Assembly (NCBI GenBank): GCA_949825065.1
Contig: OX463859.1
Span: 4,998,217 to 5,062,216, forward strand
Reading direction: 5' to 3'
Source: Odontocerum albicorne
Taxonomy: Eukaryota > Arthropoda > Insecta > Trichoptera > Odontoceridae
Length of the DNA: 64,000 nt
Shown here: piece by piece, positions 30,886 to 42,089 of the stretch
How positions within the stretch are numbered: position 1 is the first letter of the stretch
Layout: each line of letters opens with the position of its first letter
Notes under the pieces: model-generated
The model's database searches: none
Seen by the model: the letters and a program-made list of their open reading frames with translations, nothing else
Told to the model about the DNA's origin: nothing
Made by a program: the position numbers and the translations under genes

Positions 30886-31520
30886 TTAACCCTTTCCTTA
30901 CGGTGATAAAATTGAAACGCGCGCTCCGGTGTTGGGTAGTGTGTACGCGATCAAAAATTAGCGATTTTAAATCGTAAAAATAAGAACATTCATAGATAAT
31001 CCCCTTAATTAATCATAATTGAAGTTAAAAATTATAATAATTGAGATTTATTTGCTGAAAACATTAAAAAACCATCTGGCAACGCTCACGGAACGGGCGT
31101 AGGTCTAGTCTCGTTGCCAGCCCAACAGCTACTGCGGCGCGGCAGGGTTGGTGGCTAACTCGGGCGGGGCTTACACTTGCGAGGTTGAGACAATTGAGCT
31201 CCTCGCTTTTCAGTGACGTATGCAAAAGTGAGATGCGAATATAGTGTCGCGCTTCCCGCATACTCTTCACCTATCGTCAAGACCCAAGATCGAGGCACGC
31301 ACAGCGTTTAAATGCGAATTTGTTTCCGATATTCACGAAATACTTACGATGTAGTCGATAAATTCTGATTATTATTAATATTATTTTTTAAATCAATGCG
31401 TAAATATATTATGGAGGAATACCTAAAATCTTAACCTTGTATTTTTTATATTTATAGAGATATTGATGGTTATTAGAAGCAACGTGTAGAAGATACCCAA
31501 CACAGGGAAGGAAAGGTTAA
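30886..31520 (+). mobile_element. piggyBac-like MITE, family A, complete
   Basis: 635 bp including TTAA at both ends (30886-30889 and 31517-31520). Ends CCCTTTCCTTACGG and the inverted CCTTTCCTTCCCTG. It contains the 13-bp palindrome CGATTTTAAATCG (30962-30974). Exactly the same length as the copy at 49813-50447. No transposase; would depend on a piggyBac-type enzyme supplied elsewhere. Confidence 0.85.
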
Positions 31521-32420
31521 CTTATTTTACACATGTGTACTAAAAAATAAAATAAGATTACCTTGATCACCAATAATAAAGTAATTTGATTTCAAACTGG
31601 AACAAATCACAAAAATCATCTACGCGCAACAAGTCAAACTTCAACTGTCAAATTGACCGGTAAAACAGTTTTCTATTAAACCTATGTGGTTTTAAAGCAT
31701 GGAAATTATTGTATCACATTTATTACAGCGCATGAGTCGTTGTTTATACCACTCAACACTAAAATATTTAGAAAAACTTTGGTTGATTCATATGTGCATC
31801 ATTGCGCACTATAAATAATACATCATATATATATATTTCAATGTCTTTTTACATTTGCCATTTCAAAGTATTTCAAGTTTTAACTCCTATTCTAGGCCGT
31901 GTTTAAGTCAAATAAATTAAGCTATTAAATTAAACATCATAAAAATGAAGCAATTAAAAAGTATATTCGCTATATTTTGTGAAAGATAAAAGATATAAAT
32001 AGCTGCTATAAATCATCTAATTATACCTCTATTGTAAAAGAAGAAGCAAAAGTAGCTAAAAAGACTCGGGCATTACCGGAAGCAGCCAGCAAAAAAGTAG
32101 ACCGCTGAACTTGGAGTTATTTTTTTATACGTAAGAATGCTTATTTCTTCCTAATAGCAAATAAATTAATTAAGTAAAGCTAAGTGAACCACACGATTTG
32201 ACCCTGGTGACCTTGTTTCAGGGATGGCGCTAGGCAATATGAAATATTTATTTGTGTTTATTTAGAAATATTATTATAGAAAAGAGAAAATTAGTGCATA
32301 TTACATATATTTCTTGAATTTTCGTTAAGACTTTAATTTGACTTTGTGGTGTCATGTTTCGTGTAAAAAGAAATTAAATAAATAAATAATAGACTTATTT
32401 TATCTGGATGTTTAAAGAAA
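31521..32420. other. No recognised gene
   Basis: AT-rich. A short ttcatatgtgcatcattgcgc block near 31786 resembles 30811, possibly a MITE scrap. Confidence 0.45.
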
Positions 32421-32424
32421 ACCA

Positions 32425-32826
32425 AGCATATGAACATCCAAAGCAAGGTGAAGATATACAAGACCTGTGTCCGCCCCATAATGACATACAGCATAGAGTC
32501 CAGAGCCGACACTGTCAGTACCAAAAATCTCCTTCGAACGAGCGAAATGAAGGTACTTAGGAGTATCGCTGGCAAAACCCTTCGTGATAGAGTACGAAAC
32601 ACAGAAATCCGAAGGACGTGCGAAGTTGAAGATATTGTCAGATGGGGACGACAGAGAAGAAGGTTCTCGAACGAACACGTATCCAGAATGGCGGAACCAA
32701 GAGCTGTAAGAATGGCCAGGGACAGTATTCCCCAAGCGAGCAGACCTCCAGGACGACCTCCCAAAAGATGGAAAGACAGCTGGCAGTCGACGTCACAAGA
32801 GGCAAACAATGATGTAGGACCATAAC
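32425..32826 (+). pseudogene. RTE-A LINE C-terminal fragment
   Basis: A 131-codon open frame: KVKIYKTCVRPIMTYSIESR, TLRDRVRNTEIRRTCEVEDI, R-W-G-R-Q-R-R-R-F and RPPGRPPKRWKDSWQSTSQE. This is the post-RT C-terminal region of an RTE-like ORF2, with the conserved GRP-x-x-W end. No EN or RT domain remains. It ends in gatgaagaagaaaaaag. The large ORF on the opposite strand (32333-32950) is a shadow. Confidence 0.85.
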
Positions 32827-32959
32827 AAGCCAACAGGCCTAAAATTAGATGAAGAAGAAAAAAGTCCAAGCTACGAGTACAGCCGCTAGTGAGATTTGAA
32901 AACTGTGAGCAAAAAAAAAATACTGACATAATTTCATTGAAACACGACATTTTAAAATT

Positions 32960-33135
32960 AATTAATACAGGTTTATTGATAGTAACATAGTAAGTTCATA
33001 TACTCGTACAAGGATGTGGGCTGAAAAACAGCTGACGTCCTCGCGGCCGGGCTCCCCCTCTATTGGAGGGGGTGTACCTCGCCTGGGGGATGTTATGAGA
33101 TAAACCCAGACCTTTTGATAACCTATCTCTTAAAT
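32960..33135 (-). repeat. T-repeat copy
   Basis: aatacaggtttattgatagt tail, then tgggctgaaaaacagctgac and gggctccccctctattgg. The tail is on the left as in minus copies, but the head part reads in the plus sense, so the copy appears internally inverted or rearranged. Confidence 0.6.
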
Positions 33136-33159
33136 GTATTTTATTTTCCATTATATTGA

Positions 33160-33390
33160 CACCTCACAGAAATAACAAATTCGACCATAACATGTAAAAA
33201 AGACAGAAATAATAAATGCGACTATAACATGTAAAAAAGACAGAAATAATAAATACGACTATAACATATAAAAAAGACAGAAATAATCAATGCGACTATA
33301 ATATATAAAAGACAGAAATAATCAATGCTACTATAACATATAAAAAAGACAGAAATGATAAATACGATTATAACGTAAAAAAATACTACT
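33160..33390. repeat. 37-bp tandem repeat, about 6 copies
   Basis: gacagaaataataaat recurs at 33202, 33239, 33276, 33311 and 33348 (one unit is 35 bp). Confidence 0.9.
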
Positions 33391-33489
33391 TTATACTACT
33401 GAAGGCCTTTATACGAGTAAAATGAAAAAGTCATCAAATTACTCACAAAAATTTAACACACATATGTTATATACACATACGTGCCATCA

Positions 33490-33690
33490 TACCATTCCCC
33501 TGTCTGAGTAGACAGAAAGGATAGAGTGTAAAATTTACGTGTCTCGAAACATATCCTTCGCCTCTTCTTCACCCTTCTTACATCTTCTAATACCTTTCTT
33601 ACAATTTATCTGACTTTCTACATGTTCTTTAAAAATATAATTAATTGATTCAACCATATTTTTCTTACACTCATATTTGCACTACTTACA
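33490..33690 (-). pseudogene. RTE-D LINE C-terminal fragment
   Basis: Same tail as at 882-1090 (ctcgaaacatatcct, ttatctgactttctacatg, aattgattcaacca). Heavily mutated. A further scrap lies at 34090-34195. Confidence 0.5.
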
Positions 33691-34021
33691 TATATATTGT
33701 TTTTATATTTCTTCATGCATTCGTTCCACGTGCCAAATTGATTTTCACAATGTATATTGATCTATGTAAACATTATTTTGATAATCAATATCACTATTGC
33801 CTTCAACACACGTCGTTGACATATTAGCCCTCAATGTGAAGAGGTCCGAAAGAGCAGAAGAACAAGTTTTACTTTCTAAGTGTGACCTACATTCGATGGC
33901 GGGCAGACTGAGAGATCAGCGTGGCCACTTTGTATGGTTTGTTTGGTATGTACGGATCACGTGTAGTGTTTATTAATCTTACGTGCCACCATTGCCATCC
34001 TTATCTGTGTACCGATTTGAA

Positions 34022-34078
34022 ATAAGCCATGGGAGATGTCCCGCAGGAGAGATTTGAAGGACATCTGCCATGGCTTAT
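34022..34078. repeat. 20-bp arm hairpin
   Basis: Arms 34022-34041 and 34059-34078 match at 19 of 20 positions with a 17-base loop. The pairing can extend into flanking AAAT/ATTT. Size is like a small pre-miRNA but there is no direct evidence of one. Confidence 0.75.
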
Positions 34079-34232
34079 ATTTAATCTAAAAATTATCTGA
34101 CTTACTACGTTTTCTTCTTTCAAAATATAATTCACTCGTTTCAACAATACTTTTTCATCTAATAACCGCAACTACTAATTTCCTATTCTTACAATCAACT
34201 TGTATATATATTTATTTTGTAATATTTTTAAT

Positions 34233-34310
34233 TTGGGAATAAAAGTGGGTTCTTATTCCAAGTTAGAACGCTCTTGAGGCTGTCTAAACGGTACTATATA
34301 AATAGTCATT
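34233..34310 (+). mobile_element. tRNA-like SINE fragment
   Basis: aataaaagtgggttcttatt and gttagaacgctcttgaggct match the better preserved copy at 45489 (B box gggttcgaatcc). Confidence 0.45.
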
Positions 34311-34504
34311 TTAAAAGTACTATTAATGTTTTAGGAACTAGTCCTTAAGGGAAGAGATGATGATGTTTTGTTGTATAAGTGTGAACTTTGGACTTGTTTA
34401 TTTAAATTTGTCGAGGAATGCAAGGGTCACTTACTCGGTCATTGACCGTGTGTATGAATGCCCACAGTATTCCGAGTGGGCGACCACCACAATGCTTTCT
34501 AATT

Positions 34505-35625
34505 GAATGGTTACTATAACTAGTAAGAAGTAGACATACTATCATCCGTGCGTAACTAAAGACTATAACAAATAAGAAGTAGACATGCTATCCTCAGTGC
34601 GTAACTACAGACTATAACAAGTAAGAAGTAGACATTCTATCCTCAGTGCGCAACTACAGACTATAACAAGTAAGAAGTAGACATGCTATCCTCAGTGCGT
34701 AACTACAGACTATAACAAGTAAGAAGTAGACATGCTATCCTCAGTGCGTAACTACAGACTATAACAAGTAAGAAGTAGACATTCTATCCTCAGTGCGCAA
34801 CTACAGACTATAACAAGTAAGAAGTAGACATGCTATCCTCAGTGCGTAACTACAGACTATAACAAGAAAGAAGTAGACATTCTATCCTCAGTGCGTAACT
34901 AAAGACTATAACAAGTAAGAAGTAGACATGCTATCCTCAGTGCGTAACTAAAGACTATAACAAATAAGATGTAGACATGCTATCCTCAGTGCGTAACTAC
35001 AGACTAAAACAAATAAGAAGTAGACATACTATCATCAATACGTAACTACAGACTATATTAAGTAAGAAGTAGACATACTGTCATCCGTGCGTAACTACAG
35101 ACTATAACAAGTAAGAAGTAGACATACTATCATCCGTGCGTAACTAACGATTATAACAAATAAGAAGTAGACATGCTATCCTCAATGCGTAACTACAGAC
35201 TAAAACAAGTAAGAAGTAGACATACTATCATCAATGCGTAACTACAGACTATATTAAGTAAGAAGTAGACATACTATCATCCGTGCGTAACTAAAGACTA
35301 TAACAAGTAAGAAGTAGACATACTATCATCAGTGCGTAACTACAGACTATAACAAATAAGAAGTAGACATACTATCATCCGTGCGTAACTAAAGACTATA
35401 ACAAGTAAGAAGTAGACATACTATCATCAGTGCGTAACTACAGACTATAACAAATAAGAAGTAGACATACTATCCACAGTGCGTAGCTACATACCATACA
35501 AAATTAGAAGAGACATACTATACTCAGTGCGTAACTACAGACTACAATAAATAAGAAGTATACAGTGTATCCTCAGTGTGTGGCTACAGACTATGACAAA
35601 TAAGAAGTAGACATGCTTGTTATAG
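34505..35625. repeat. 49-bp satellite, about 22 copies
   Basis: Unit includes actataacaagtaagaagta and gacatgctatcctcagtgcg. Variants alternate in a regular way, for example cattctatcctcagtgcgc against catgctatcctcagtgcgt, and a two-unit pattern of catccgtgcg then catcagtgcg around 35280-35460. This indicates higher-order repeat structure. Confidence 0.97.
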
Positions 35626-35639
35626 TCTGTATCATTTAA

Positions 35640-36055
35640 CTTTTAAATTTTGTGTTTCTGTATATTTTTGTGTTCATTTTTATTCTTATAATTGTGTGCG
35701 GTATATTATGGGATGAACAAGTTTAGTCTTTCTGGAGTGATGATGTGTGAAGAGTTTGATTCTGCATGATGTTTCCAGTTGTAATTGAGTGTCACTGTTT
35801 GTCAGGTTGATGAGAACGTGCAACGGGGTTTTGTTTTTGTGTAATCAAAAATCGGAAAGAAGTATCGATGTATTTTTTCATGCTTAATATCCTCAGTGAG
35901 ATACAGGCAAAAGCCTAGTTTACTGGGGATACGACAAATGAAAGGCGACAAACGCAGATCCATTAAAATAATGTACGTCCAAATTAAATTTCCTTTTGTT
36001 TTTTCGCAAATTATGTATATTTCTTGTCATGTGTAATAATAAATAAAAAATTAAA
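35640..36055 (+). repeat. G-repeat copy with AT-rich tail
   Basis: Dispersed family with tggagtgatgatgtgtgaag, gagtgtcactgtttgtcagg, acgtgcaacggggtttt and gatccattaaaat, ending aataataaataaaa. Other copies: 45885-46185 (+), 63510-63800 (-) and 63828-63925 (-). Confidence 0.85.
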
Positions 36056-36820
36056 AGTTTAATTTAGATTACTAAACCTCTGGAACAACCCTTTTTTTGT
36101 GGATGAAAATTGAACCCAGTGGGGGAATTTTGCTAGTAGAGGCAATATAGCCTGCTTCTGAAATATTCTAGAAAACCAAGGACAACAACAAGACAATACT
36201 GTCTGATGGATGACTTTTGTATTATATCTGCGATAAGGAGCTGTCCATGCGACATTTACTGCTGTGCGCGAGGATCCCGGTGTATTAATATTACATCCAG
36301 AAGGATTCCTGGAACGCCCAGTGCCGTCCAGGTTTTAGGATTCTGGGTGGTAAAAATGAAGTAAAACGCAGCAACGAAACTTCTTCAGACTATGTATGTG
36401 ACTAACAAAATGGAAATTCTACGATGAATGGAAATGTGTGAGAACTTAGGCCAGATTTGTGTTAAGTGTTCAGCTATAATTTCTATCGATATTGGGTGAG
36501 ACTGTTTCTAAAGAAATATAACTCTCTCGCCAGTTTACGTTCCCATGGTGTTGGTAATTTAGTTTTTAATTATCATTGTTATTGTTATTAATATTTATAA
36601 TTATTTAAAAGACAATTTTTATTTATTTAGTGTTGTTGGGAATAAAAACAGTTTCTTTAGCACATCGTAAGTTTTTTAATTGTACATTAACTAAATAAAG
36701 TACTTATTGTAAGAGAATCGGACGTATGTGTCACATAGATGTGTAAGAGTATATTGTATTGTAAAAAAACGTCCTGACATGTGGGGCCTTGCAATATCGC
36801 CTCATTAAGCATCTGACAGT
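36056..36820. other. No recognised gene
   Basis: No ORF above 60 codons and no recognised repeat. Confidence 0.55.
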
Positions 36821-36825
36821 TTAGG

Positions 36826-37045
36826 GTGTGGGCTGAAAAACATCTGGTGTCCCCATGGCTGGGTTCGCCTTATATTGGTGGGGTGTATCTTGGCCGAGGG
36901 GATGCTATTAGATGAGCCCAGACCTTTTGATAGCTTCTGTATTTAATGTATTATCTGCAATTTATGTGTTTTAGAAGTGTTATTTAAATTTAATCTGTAC
37001 ATACTATGTTGCTATCAATAAACCTATTATTTATTTATTTAATTA
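36826..37045 (+). repeat. T-repeat copy, complete
   Basis: Begins agggtgtgggctgaaaaaca, passes through ggtggggtgtatcttggccg and ends tgttgctatcaataaacct and attt repeats. Behaves like a SINE or the 3' end of a LINE; no tRNA boxes are convincing. Confidence 0.85.
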
Positions 37046-37214
37046 TTTAAAATAACAATAAAAAAACAGGTTCGTGAGACTCTCGCGCCGTAGAAGTGAA
37101 ACTTCTTAGCTTCTAGGAAAAGTTGATTTTATGCATCGCTTTTTTTCCATTTGTTAACGATTTTTTTTAGGATTAGGGAATGGTTATGTCGAATTTAATT
37201 CAAGAAAATCTCTC

Positions 37215-37825
37215 TTAATCAAATAAATAAAATAAAAATATTTTTATTAATAAATACATGTAATAATAATCTTAATAATAAATAATAATTTTTATAATAA
37301 TATATATCACATTTAATAAAATTACATTTTTATTTTTTAATATTAAATATATTAATATTTTTATGTTATTTTTAAATAATTATTTATTAATTACTATACT
37401 ATTTTTATTATATTACAATATTAATAATATATTATTAATAATAATGTTATATTATTGTATAATAATAATTAATTATAAAATAATAATAATATAATTATAA
37501 ATATTATAATGACATATATTATGTTTTATTATAATTATATATTAAATATAAATTATACTATATATTAATTAAAATAAAATAATGAATTATTAAAAATAAC
37601 ATAACAAAAAATATAATTTTTAATAATAAATAATAATAGTTTTAATAATAAATTATAAGTATAATAGTAATATAATACACTTAATAATATTGAAAAAATA
37701 TTAATTATAATTAATAATAAATAATTATTCATATTAAAATAATTTTGTAATAATAATCTATTAATTATATTAAATATTTAATAATAATAAATAATAATAA
37801 TAAAATAATTATATAATATACCGTT
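37215..37825. repeat. 600-bp A+T-only low-complexity tract
   Basis: Almost pure A/T built of taa, ttaataataa and attata motifs with only scattered G or C. No unit length. Confidence 0.9.
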
Positions 37826-38214
37826 TCACTTTTCGTGACGTTCAGCCCAATTTGCCCTACCGCGCCTATAGATTTTTCACTTCAATAAGTTCAAGCTGGC
37901 CGATAAACAAATAACTGAAGACAGCCGCGCTCCACCGTCACTTGATATAGAATGAAATAAGGAAGGCACTGGTGATATTGGTACTCGAAATAGGTTTTAG
38001 TAGATAACAGTGTATTTTTTGTAATTTTAACGTTTTTATTTTGTTATTGGTAACTATTTCGTAATTTTCAATGAATCGATAAATTAATTTAATGGTGTCT
38101 GTTTTGAAAGTAAGCTCTCCTTCGATAGACAAATTGGTTTTACGTTTTTTTTCAGGTTACTATTGCCTTAGAGGGTACAAATTGTTCATCATGTCTTGCA
38201 ACAAGGAAAATAAA

Positions 38215-38470
38215 AATTATTATTTATGAATTTGCTATATCACGTTTGAATTATTGTAACTCTATTTTTTTTGCTTTTAATTATTCAAAAATTTCTATTC
38301 TCCACTTTGTTTTCAATGTAGCTGTTAGGTTGATATATGGTTGTCAAAAATATTGCCATTTTGGTTCGCATCTAAAACGTCTACACTCGCGAACGGATTG
38401 ATTTCAAACTTTGTATTCAAGTCCCTGAATGTGATGACTCCATTGTATCTTTCAAATCTGGATCTTCAGG
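38215..38470 (+). pseudogene. CR1/Jockey-like LINE RT C-terminal remnant
   Basis: The frame IIIYEFAISRLNYCNSIFFA then FNVAVRLIYGCQKYCHFGSH and LKRLHSRTD matches the I-x-SRL-x-YCNS, N-A-x-RL-I and LHWLP-like segments after the RT domain. A related minus copy lies at 41400-41560. Confidence 0.6.
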
Positions 38471-38814
38471 ATCAAGTAGAACTTTGAGGACAATTTCGTC
38501 TCATCAAATAAATTGATTATTCCGAATCGATACAATAGGGCGTGGCGAAAATTCTTTCGTAATACCCTGCCTTATTGGATTGATAAGAACTAATTCATTT
38601 ATTAGATGAAAAGGAAATCCACCTCAAAGTTCTTCTCCCTTCCGAAGAAACGTCTCTCAGACACAGATTCAAATGACACAGTGGATACATCCCATTAAGG
38701 GACTTGAATACAAAAAGACAAAGTTTTAAATCAATCCGTTAATGACACTTTAGCCAACGTAGACTTTTAAGAGGCGGACTATAATAATACGGACTATTAT
38801 GACTACCATATACC

Positions 38815-39185
38815 ATTGTAATTTATTTGATCAAACAATGTTAATTCAACTTTTTTGTAACGGTATAACCCTACCGGTTTCAAGCCTTTCACCTCATCTT
38901 CAGGGGAGCACAAACAAGACTAAATTATGTTCGAACTGGCACCGATAGACTGGGGTCCCATGCCTCCGTTACCTCTCAGTTCCCAACCCGAATGTCACCA
39001 ACCGTTGAATCGTGTATATCGGTGCCAATTCGAACAGAATTTAGCCTTGTTTGTGCTCCCCTGAAGATGAGGTGAAAGCCTTAAAACCGGTAGGGTTATA
39101 CCGTTACAAAAAAATGGAATAAACAGTGTTTGATAAAATAAATTACAATGTCTTTAAACCTCCACAACGTTAATGCTTTAACTAT
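38815..39185. mobile_element. PLE1 inverted-end pair
   Basis: Minus-oriented terminus (to about 38990) and plus-oriented terminus (39000-39185), joined without coding sequence. Directly followed by the PLE1 copy at 39205. Confidence 0.85.
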
Positions 39186-39204
39186 AATATAAACAATATT
39201 TAAT

Positions 39205-39650
39205 GGGAAAAGCAAAAATGGAATACTTAGCAACAGTGGTGTGTATAAACTTTTATGTGCTGACTGTGATAATTTCTATATAGGAAAGACAGGAAGATCT
39301 TTTGAAAAGAGTTTCGTAAACACAAATCCGCCTTAACAAATTCTCTAATATATTCTGAAATGGCTAATCATTGTCACCGTGAAAACCATACTTTTTCTAT
39401 CGATGATGCCAAATTCTTACATATCAATAGTAACGGAAATAAATTGGACAGATTAGAGGCCCTAGAAATTTCTAAGTCAATACACCGATCCGAACATCTG
39501 TTAAACAGTTATTTCCCAAAAATCTCTCCGCTCTTGGCCGAAATTGTCCCATGCCTCCCTCACCCCCAGCCCCCAACCGTTGAAGCGTGTATATCGGTAC
39601 CAGTTCGAACGGCATTTAGTCTTGTTTGCGCTCCCCTGAAGATGAGGTGA
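39205..39650 (+). pseudogene. PLE1 GIY-YIG endonuclease domain
   Basis: GVY at 39238-39246 and YIG at 39277-39285 form the GIY-YIG signature (GVYKLLCADCDNFYIGKTGR). This endonuclease is the C-terminal module of canonical Penelope-like retroelements, after a telomerase-like RT. A one-base loss near 39313 (gagtttcg where the 8061 copy has gagatttcg) shifts the frame. The rest is open from 39360 (MANHCHRENHTFSIDDAKFL, LEALEISKSIHRSEHLLNSY). The RT domain is absent. Confidence 0.8.
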
Positions 39651-39728
39651 AAGCCTTGAAACCGGTAGGGTTATACCGTCACAAAAAAGTGGAATAAACA
39701 GTGTTTAATAAAAATAAATTACAATATA
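39205..39728 (+). mobile_element. PLE1 Penelope-like element, 5' truncated
   Basis: A GIY-YIG domain followed by one plus-oriented terminus, with the hammerhead-like core from about 39636 and end at aaataaattacaat. Confidence 0.85.
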
Positions 39729-39764
39729 AACAATATACAAACAATATACCATATATCAGCCTAG

Positions 39765-39975
39765 CGGCTTTATTGAAAACTTTGTGGGACACCATATTTA
39801 AATATGTCACGATAAATTACTTATTTATTCCCACTACACGTGGTTCTACTTCATATCCTGAAATTATCTTCTGGTGAAATGATTTCAGAATAGGAGATAG
39901 AAACACGTGTAGTAGATATTAATGTATGTAGTGGGATAACAAAGTAATTTATCGGACGATATAACGTGCGCTTTA
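39765..39975. mobile_element. PLE2 inverted-end pair
   Basis: Left half has ttattcccactacacgtgg; right half has agaaacacgtgtagtagata and tgtagtgggataacaaag. The halves are inverted around 39870. Related ends: 47900, 48985 and 61930/62856. Confidence 0.6.
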
Positions 39976-40641
39976 CACTTCGATATACACAGAACAATTT
40001 TAGAATGATTTATTTCTTTTGTTATTACTAATATGACTTTTAAACGCTTAAACCATGATGGAACAATCTGACAAGAGGAGTCAAAACACTTTCGACATTC
40101 CAAATTTTTCACCTTAAAACTATTTTGGTGTGAAATGGTTTCATTTCTGCACCCATAAACCTGTAATTTCAACTGGCGATGAAGCTATTAAAATAGTCAC
40201 GATTCTGTGAACGGACCCACAAAAACTCCATTCAAAGAAGGAAATTACATTACATTTAATATCACAAGAATCGTGCTAGATAATAAAATGCTAGCATTAA
40301 ATATTACCGCTTGTAAAATGTGTGTTTATCTAAAGAATCTCTCAGATTTAATAAGAGCATTATCTCTTTCTAAGTGCCTTTCACGTTTTCTCACTTTTTT
40401 TTCTTGATTAATCTGAAAAATCAAATATATTTGCATAAAGCTTAGCCTCACAGAAATACCAACTGAGATTCATATACCTTACATAGATTTATAAATGTAT
40501 GAAAAATAAAACATGAACTTTATATTCAAGTTCCTTAATGGAATGTATCTACTCGTATTTTTTTTTTTTTTTTTTTTTTTTTTTATCCACTTTGCACGGA
40601 TTTCTCCTGTTACACAAAGAGGGTTTGCTTCTAGCGTTAGC

Positions 40642-41075
40642 TTATTCGTTAGGAATAATATCAGCCAGGATTCTTCTCATACTGCTAGACGGTACCGAGA
40701 ATATATCAACCGTGTCATTCAGTTGGTTCAATATCTCTATACCACGGGTGACTGAGTGTTTAGCCATGATATTCGTCCTGTAAGTTGGTATGTAGAACAG
40801 AGGGTGATTCCTTGCACGGATATATTTATTGGGTACATATAAACTTAGTGCTTCTAGAATCGCGGGACAGTTAAAGGAACCTTGGAAAACCTTCATTAGG
40901 AATATCGCAATGGATTCTTGCCTTCTTGTTTCGAGGTTTCTATAGTTACACACCGTGAGAAGTTCGGCATGGTGAGCATACTTTGGGTAATCACCCTTTG
41001 TTCTGTACCATAGATATCTGAGGATTTTTTTTTGTATTTGTTCTATATTGTTTTTGTATTTGAGCTGGTGATTAT
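40642..41075 (-). pseudogene. LINE ORF2 C-terminal fragment
   Basis: Minus frame: IEQIQKKILRYLWYRTKGDY, PKYAHHAELLTVCNYRNLET, NKYIRARNHPLFYIPTYRTN and RGIEILNQLNDTVDIFSVPS. This follows the usual order after the RT core of I/Jockey-like LINEs and is related to 25080-25475. Open for about 130 codons. A long T run (40560-40583) lies at its 3' side, the position of a poly-A tail for a minus-strand copy. Confidence 0.7.
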
Positions 41076-41197
41076 GTTATATATTATGTTATATAGTATC
41101 TTTCGAATCTGTGTCTGGGAGATGTTTCTTAGAAATAATCAATTTATTTGATGAAGATGAAATTAACCTCAAAGTTTTACTTCATCTTTAAGATGAC

Positions 41198-41390
41198 CTC
41201 CGTGGCCTGGTGGTAAGACATTTGTTTGCCGATCCGGAGGTTGCGGGCTCGATCCCCGCAGGAACCCAGATTTTTTAAAATAGGATTCCATTCTGGTTAA
41301 CACTTAGGGTCTATAAAAACATCTTTCTGGTTGGTTGGAAGAGATTGCCACATGGCAATAAACTCGCCAGGTTAAAAAAAAAAAAGACCC
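41198..41390 (+). mobile_element. SINE-1, complete copy
   Basis: tRNA-like head with gacctccgtggcctggtggt (A box) and cgggctcgatcccc (B box), a short body (taacacttagggtctataaa), the Jockey-F-like tail (tggttggttggaagagattg, cgccaggtt) and an A run. Confidence 0.9.
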
Positions 41391-41399
41391 AGATTTGAA

Positions 41400-41560
41400 A
41401 GATACAATAGTGTCATCACATTAGGAACATGAATACAAAGTTTCAAATCAATCCGTTCGCGACCTAGTGTGGACGTTTTAGAAGTGAACCAAAATGGCAA
41501 TATTTTTTACTTCCAAGTATCAACCTAACAGCTACATTGAAAACAAACAGAAGTGTAGAC
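41400..41560 (-). pseudogene. CR1/Jockey-like LINE remnant
   Basis: Minus frame FVFNVAVRLILGSKKYCHFG, then L-L-K-R, aligns with the copy at 38215. It sits between two SINE-1 copies. Confidence 0.55.
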
Positions 41561-41608
41561 ATTTTTTAATAATACAAACCAGTCTGAGAGATGCTCCTTC
41601 AGACACAA

Positions 41609-41785
41609 GTACAGACGACCTCCATGGCCTGGTGGTAAGACACTTGTTTGCCGATCCGGAGGTTGCGGGTTCGATCCCCGCTGGAACCTAGTCTGGTTAA
41701 CACTTAGGGCCTATAAAAACATCTTTCTGGTTGCTTGGAAGAGATTGCCACATGGCAATAAACTCGCCAGGTTAAAAAAAACTTT
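41609..41785 (+). mobile_element. SINE-1, complete copy
   Basis: gacctccatggcctggtggt and gggttcgatccccgctgg boxes, then the same body and tail as at 41198. Confidence 0.9.
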
Positions 41786-42089
41786 GAGATCGATAAATTG
41801 AATCGAATATATTGATAATTCAGAATCGATTAAAAAAGGTTGGCTATCATGACAGGACTTTTGCTGTTACTTTATTATATTTTGTGGAATCATCTGCTTC
41901 GAAATGTTATAGACATAAGCGGCATGTGCAGCTTTAGGAACCACTTGAAGGCAACCTTTTTTGGGAGGTCTCATCAACTTTGTTCATATATAAACACTAC
42001 ACACATTCACTACAATACACCTAAAGCTGAATGTGCTACTGTCACATATCGGAAGATCAACAAACGTGTAATGTATCCATACCAATGTT

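Noticed and set aside
32333..32950. 205-codon minus ORF
   Set aside because: It is antisense to the RTE-A fragment at 32425-32826, whose plus-strand reading matches RTE-like ORF2.
34505..35625. 49-bp repeats as CRISPR-like or coding
   Set aside because: There are no unique spacers and no long open frame. It behaves as a satellite.
41198..41275. tRNA gene
   Set aside because: A and B boxes are present but the acceptor and anticodon stems do not form, and the sequence runs into a SINE body. The same holds for 1450, 20830, 26650, 45490, 50980 and 60607.
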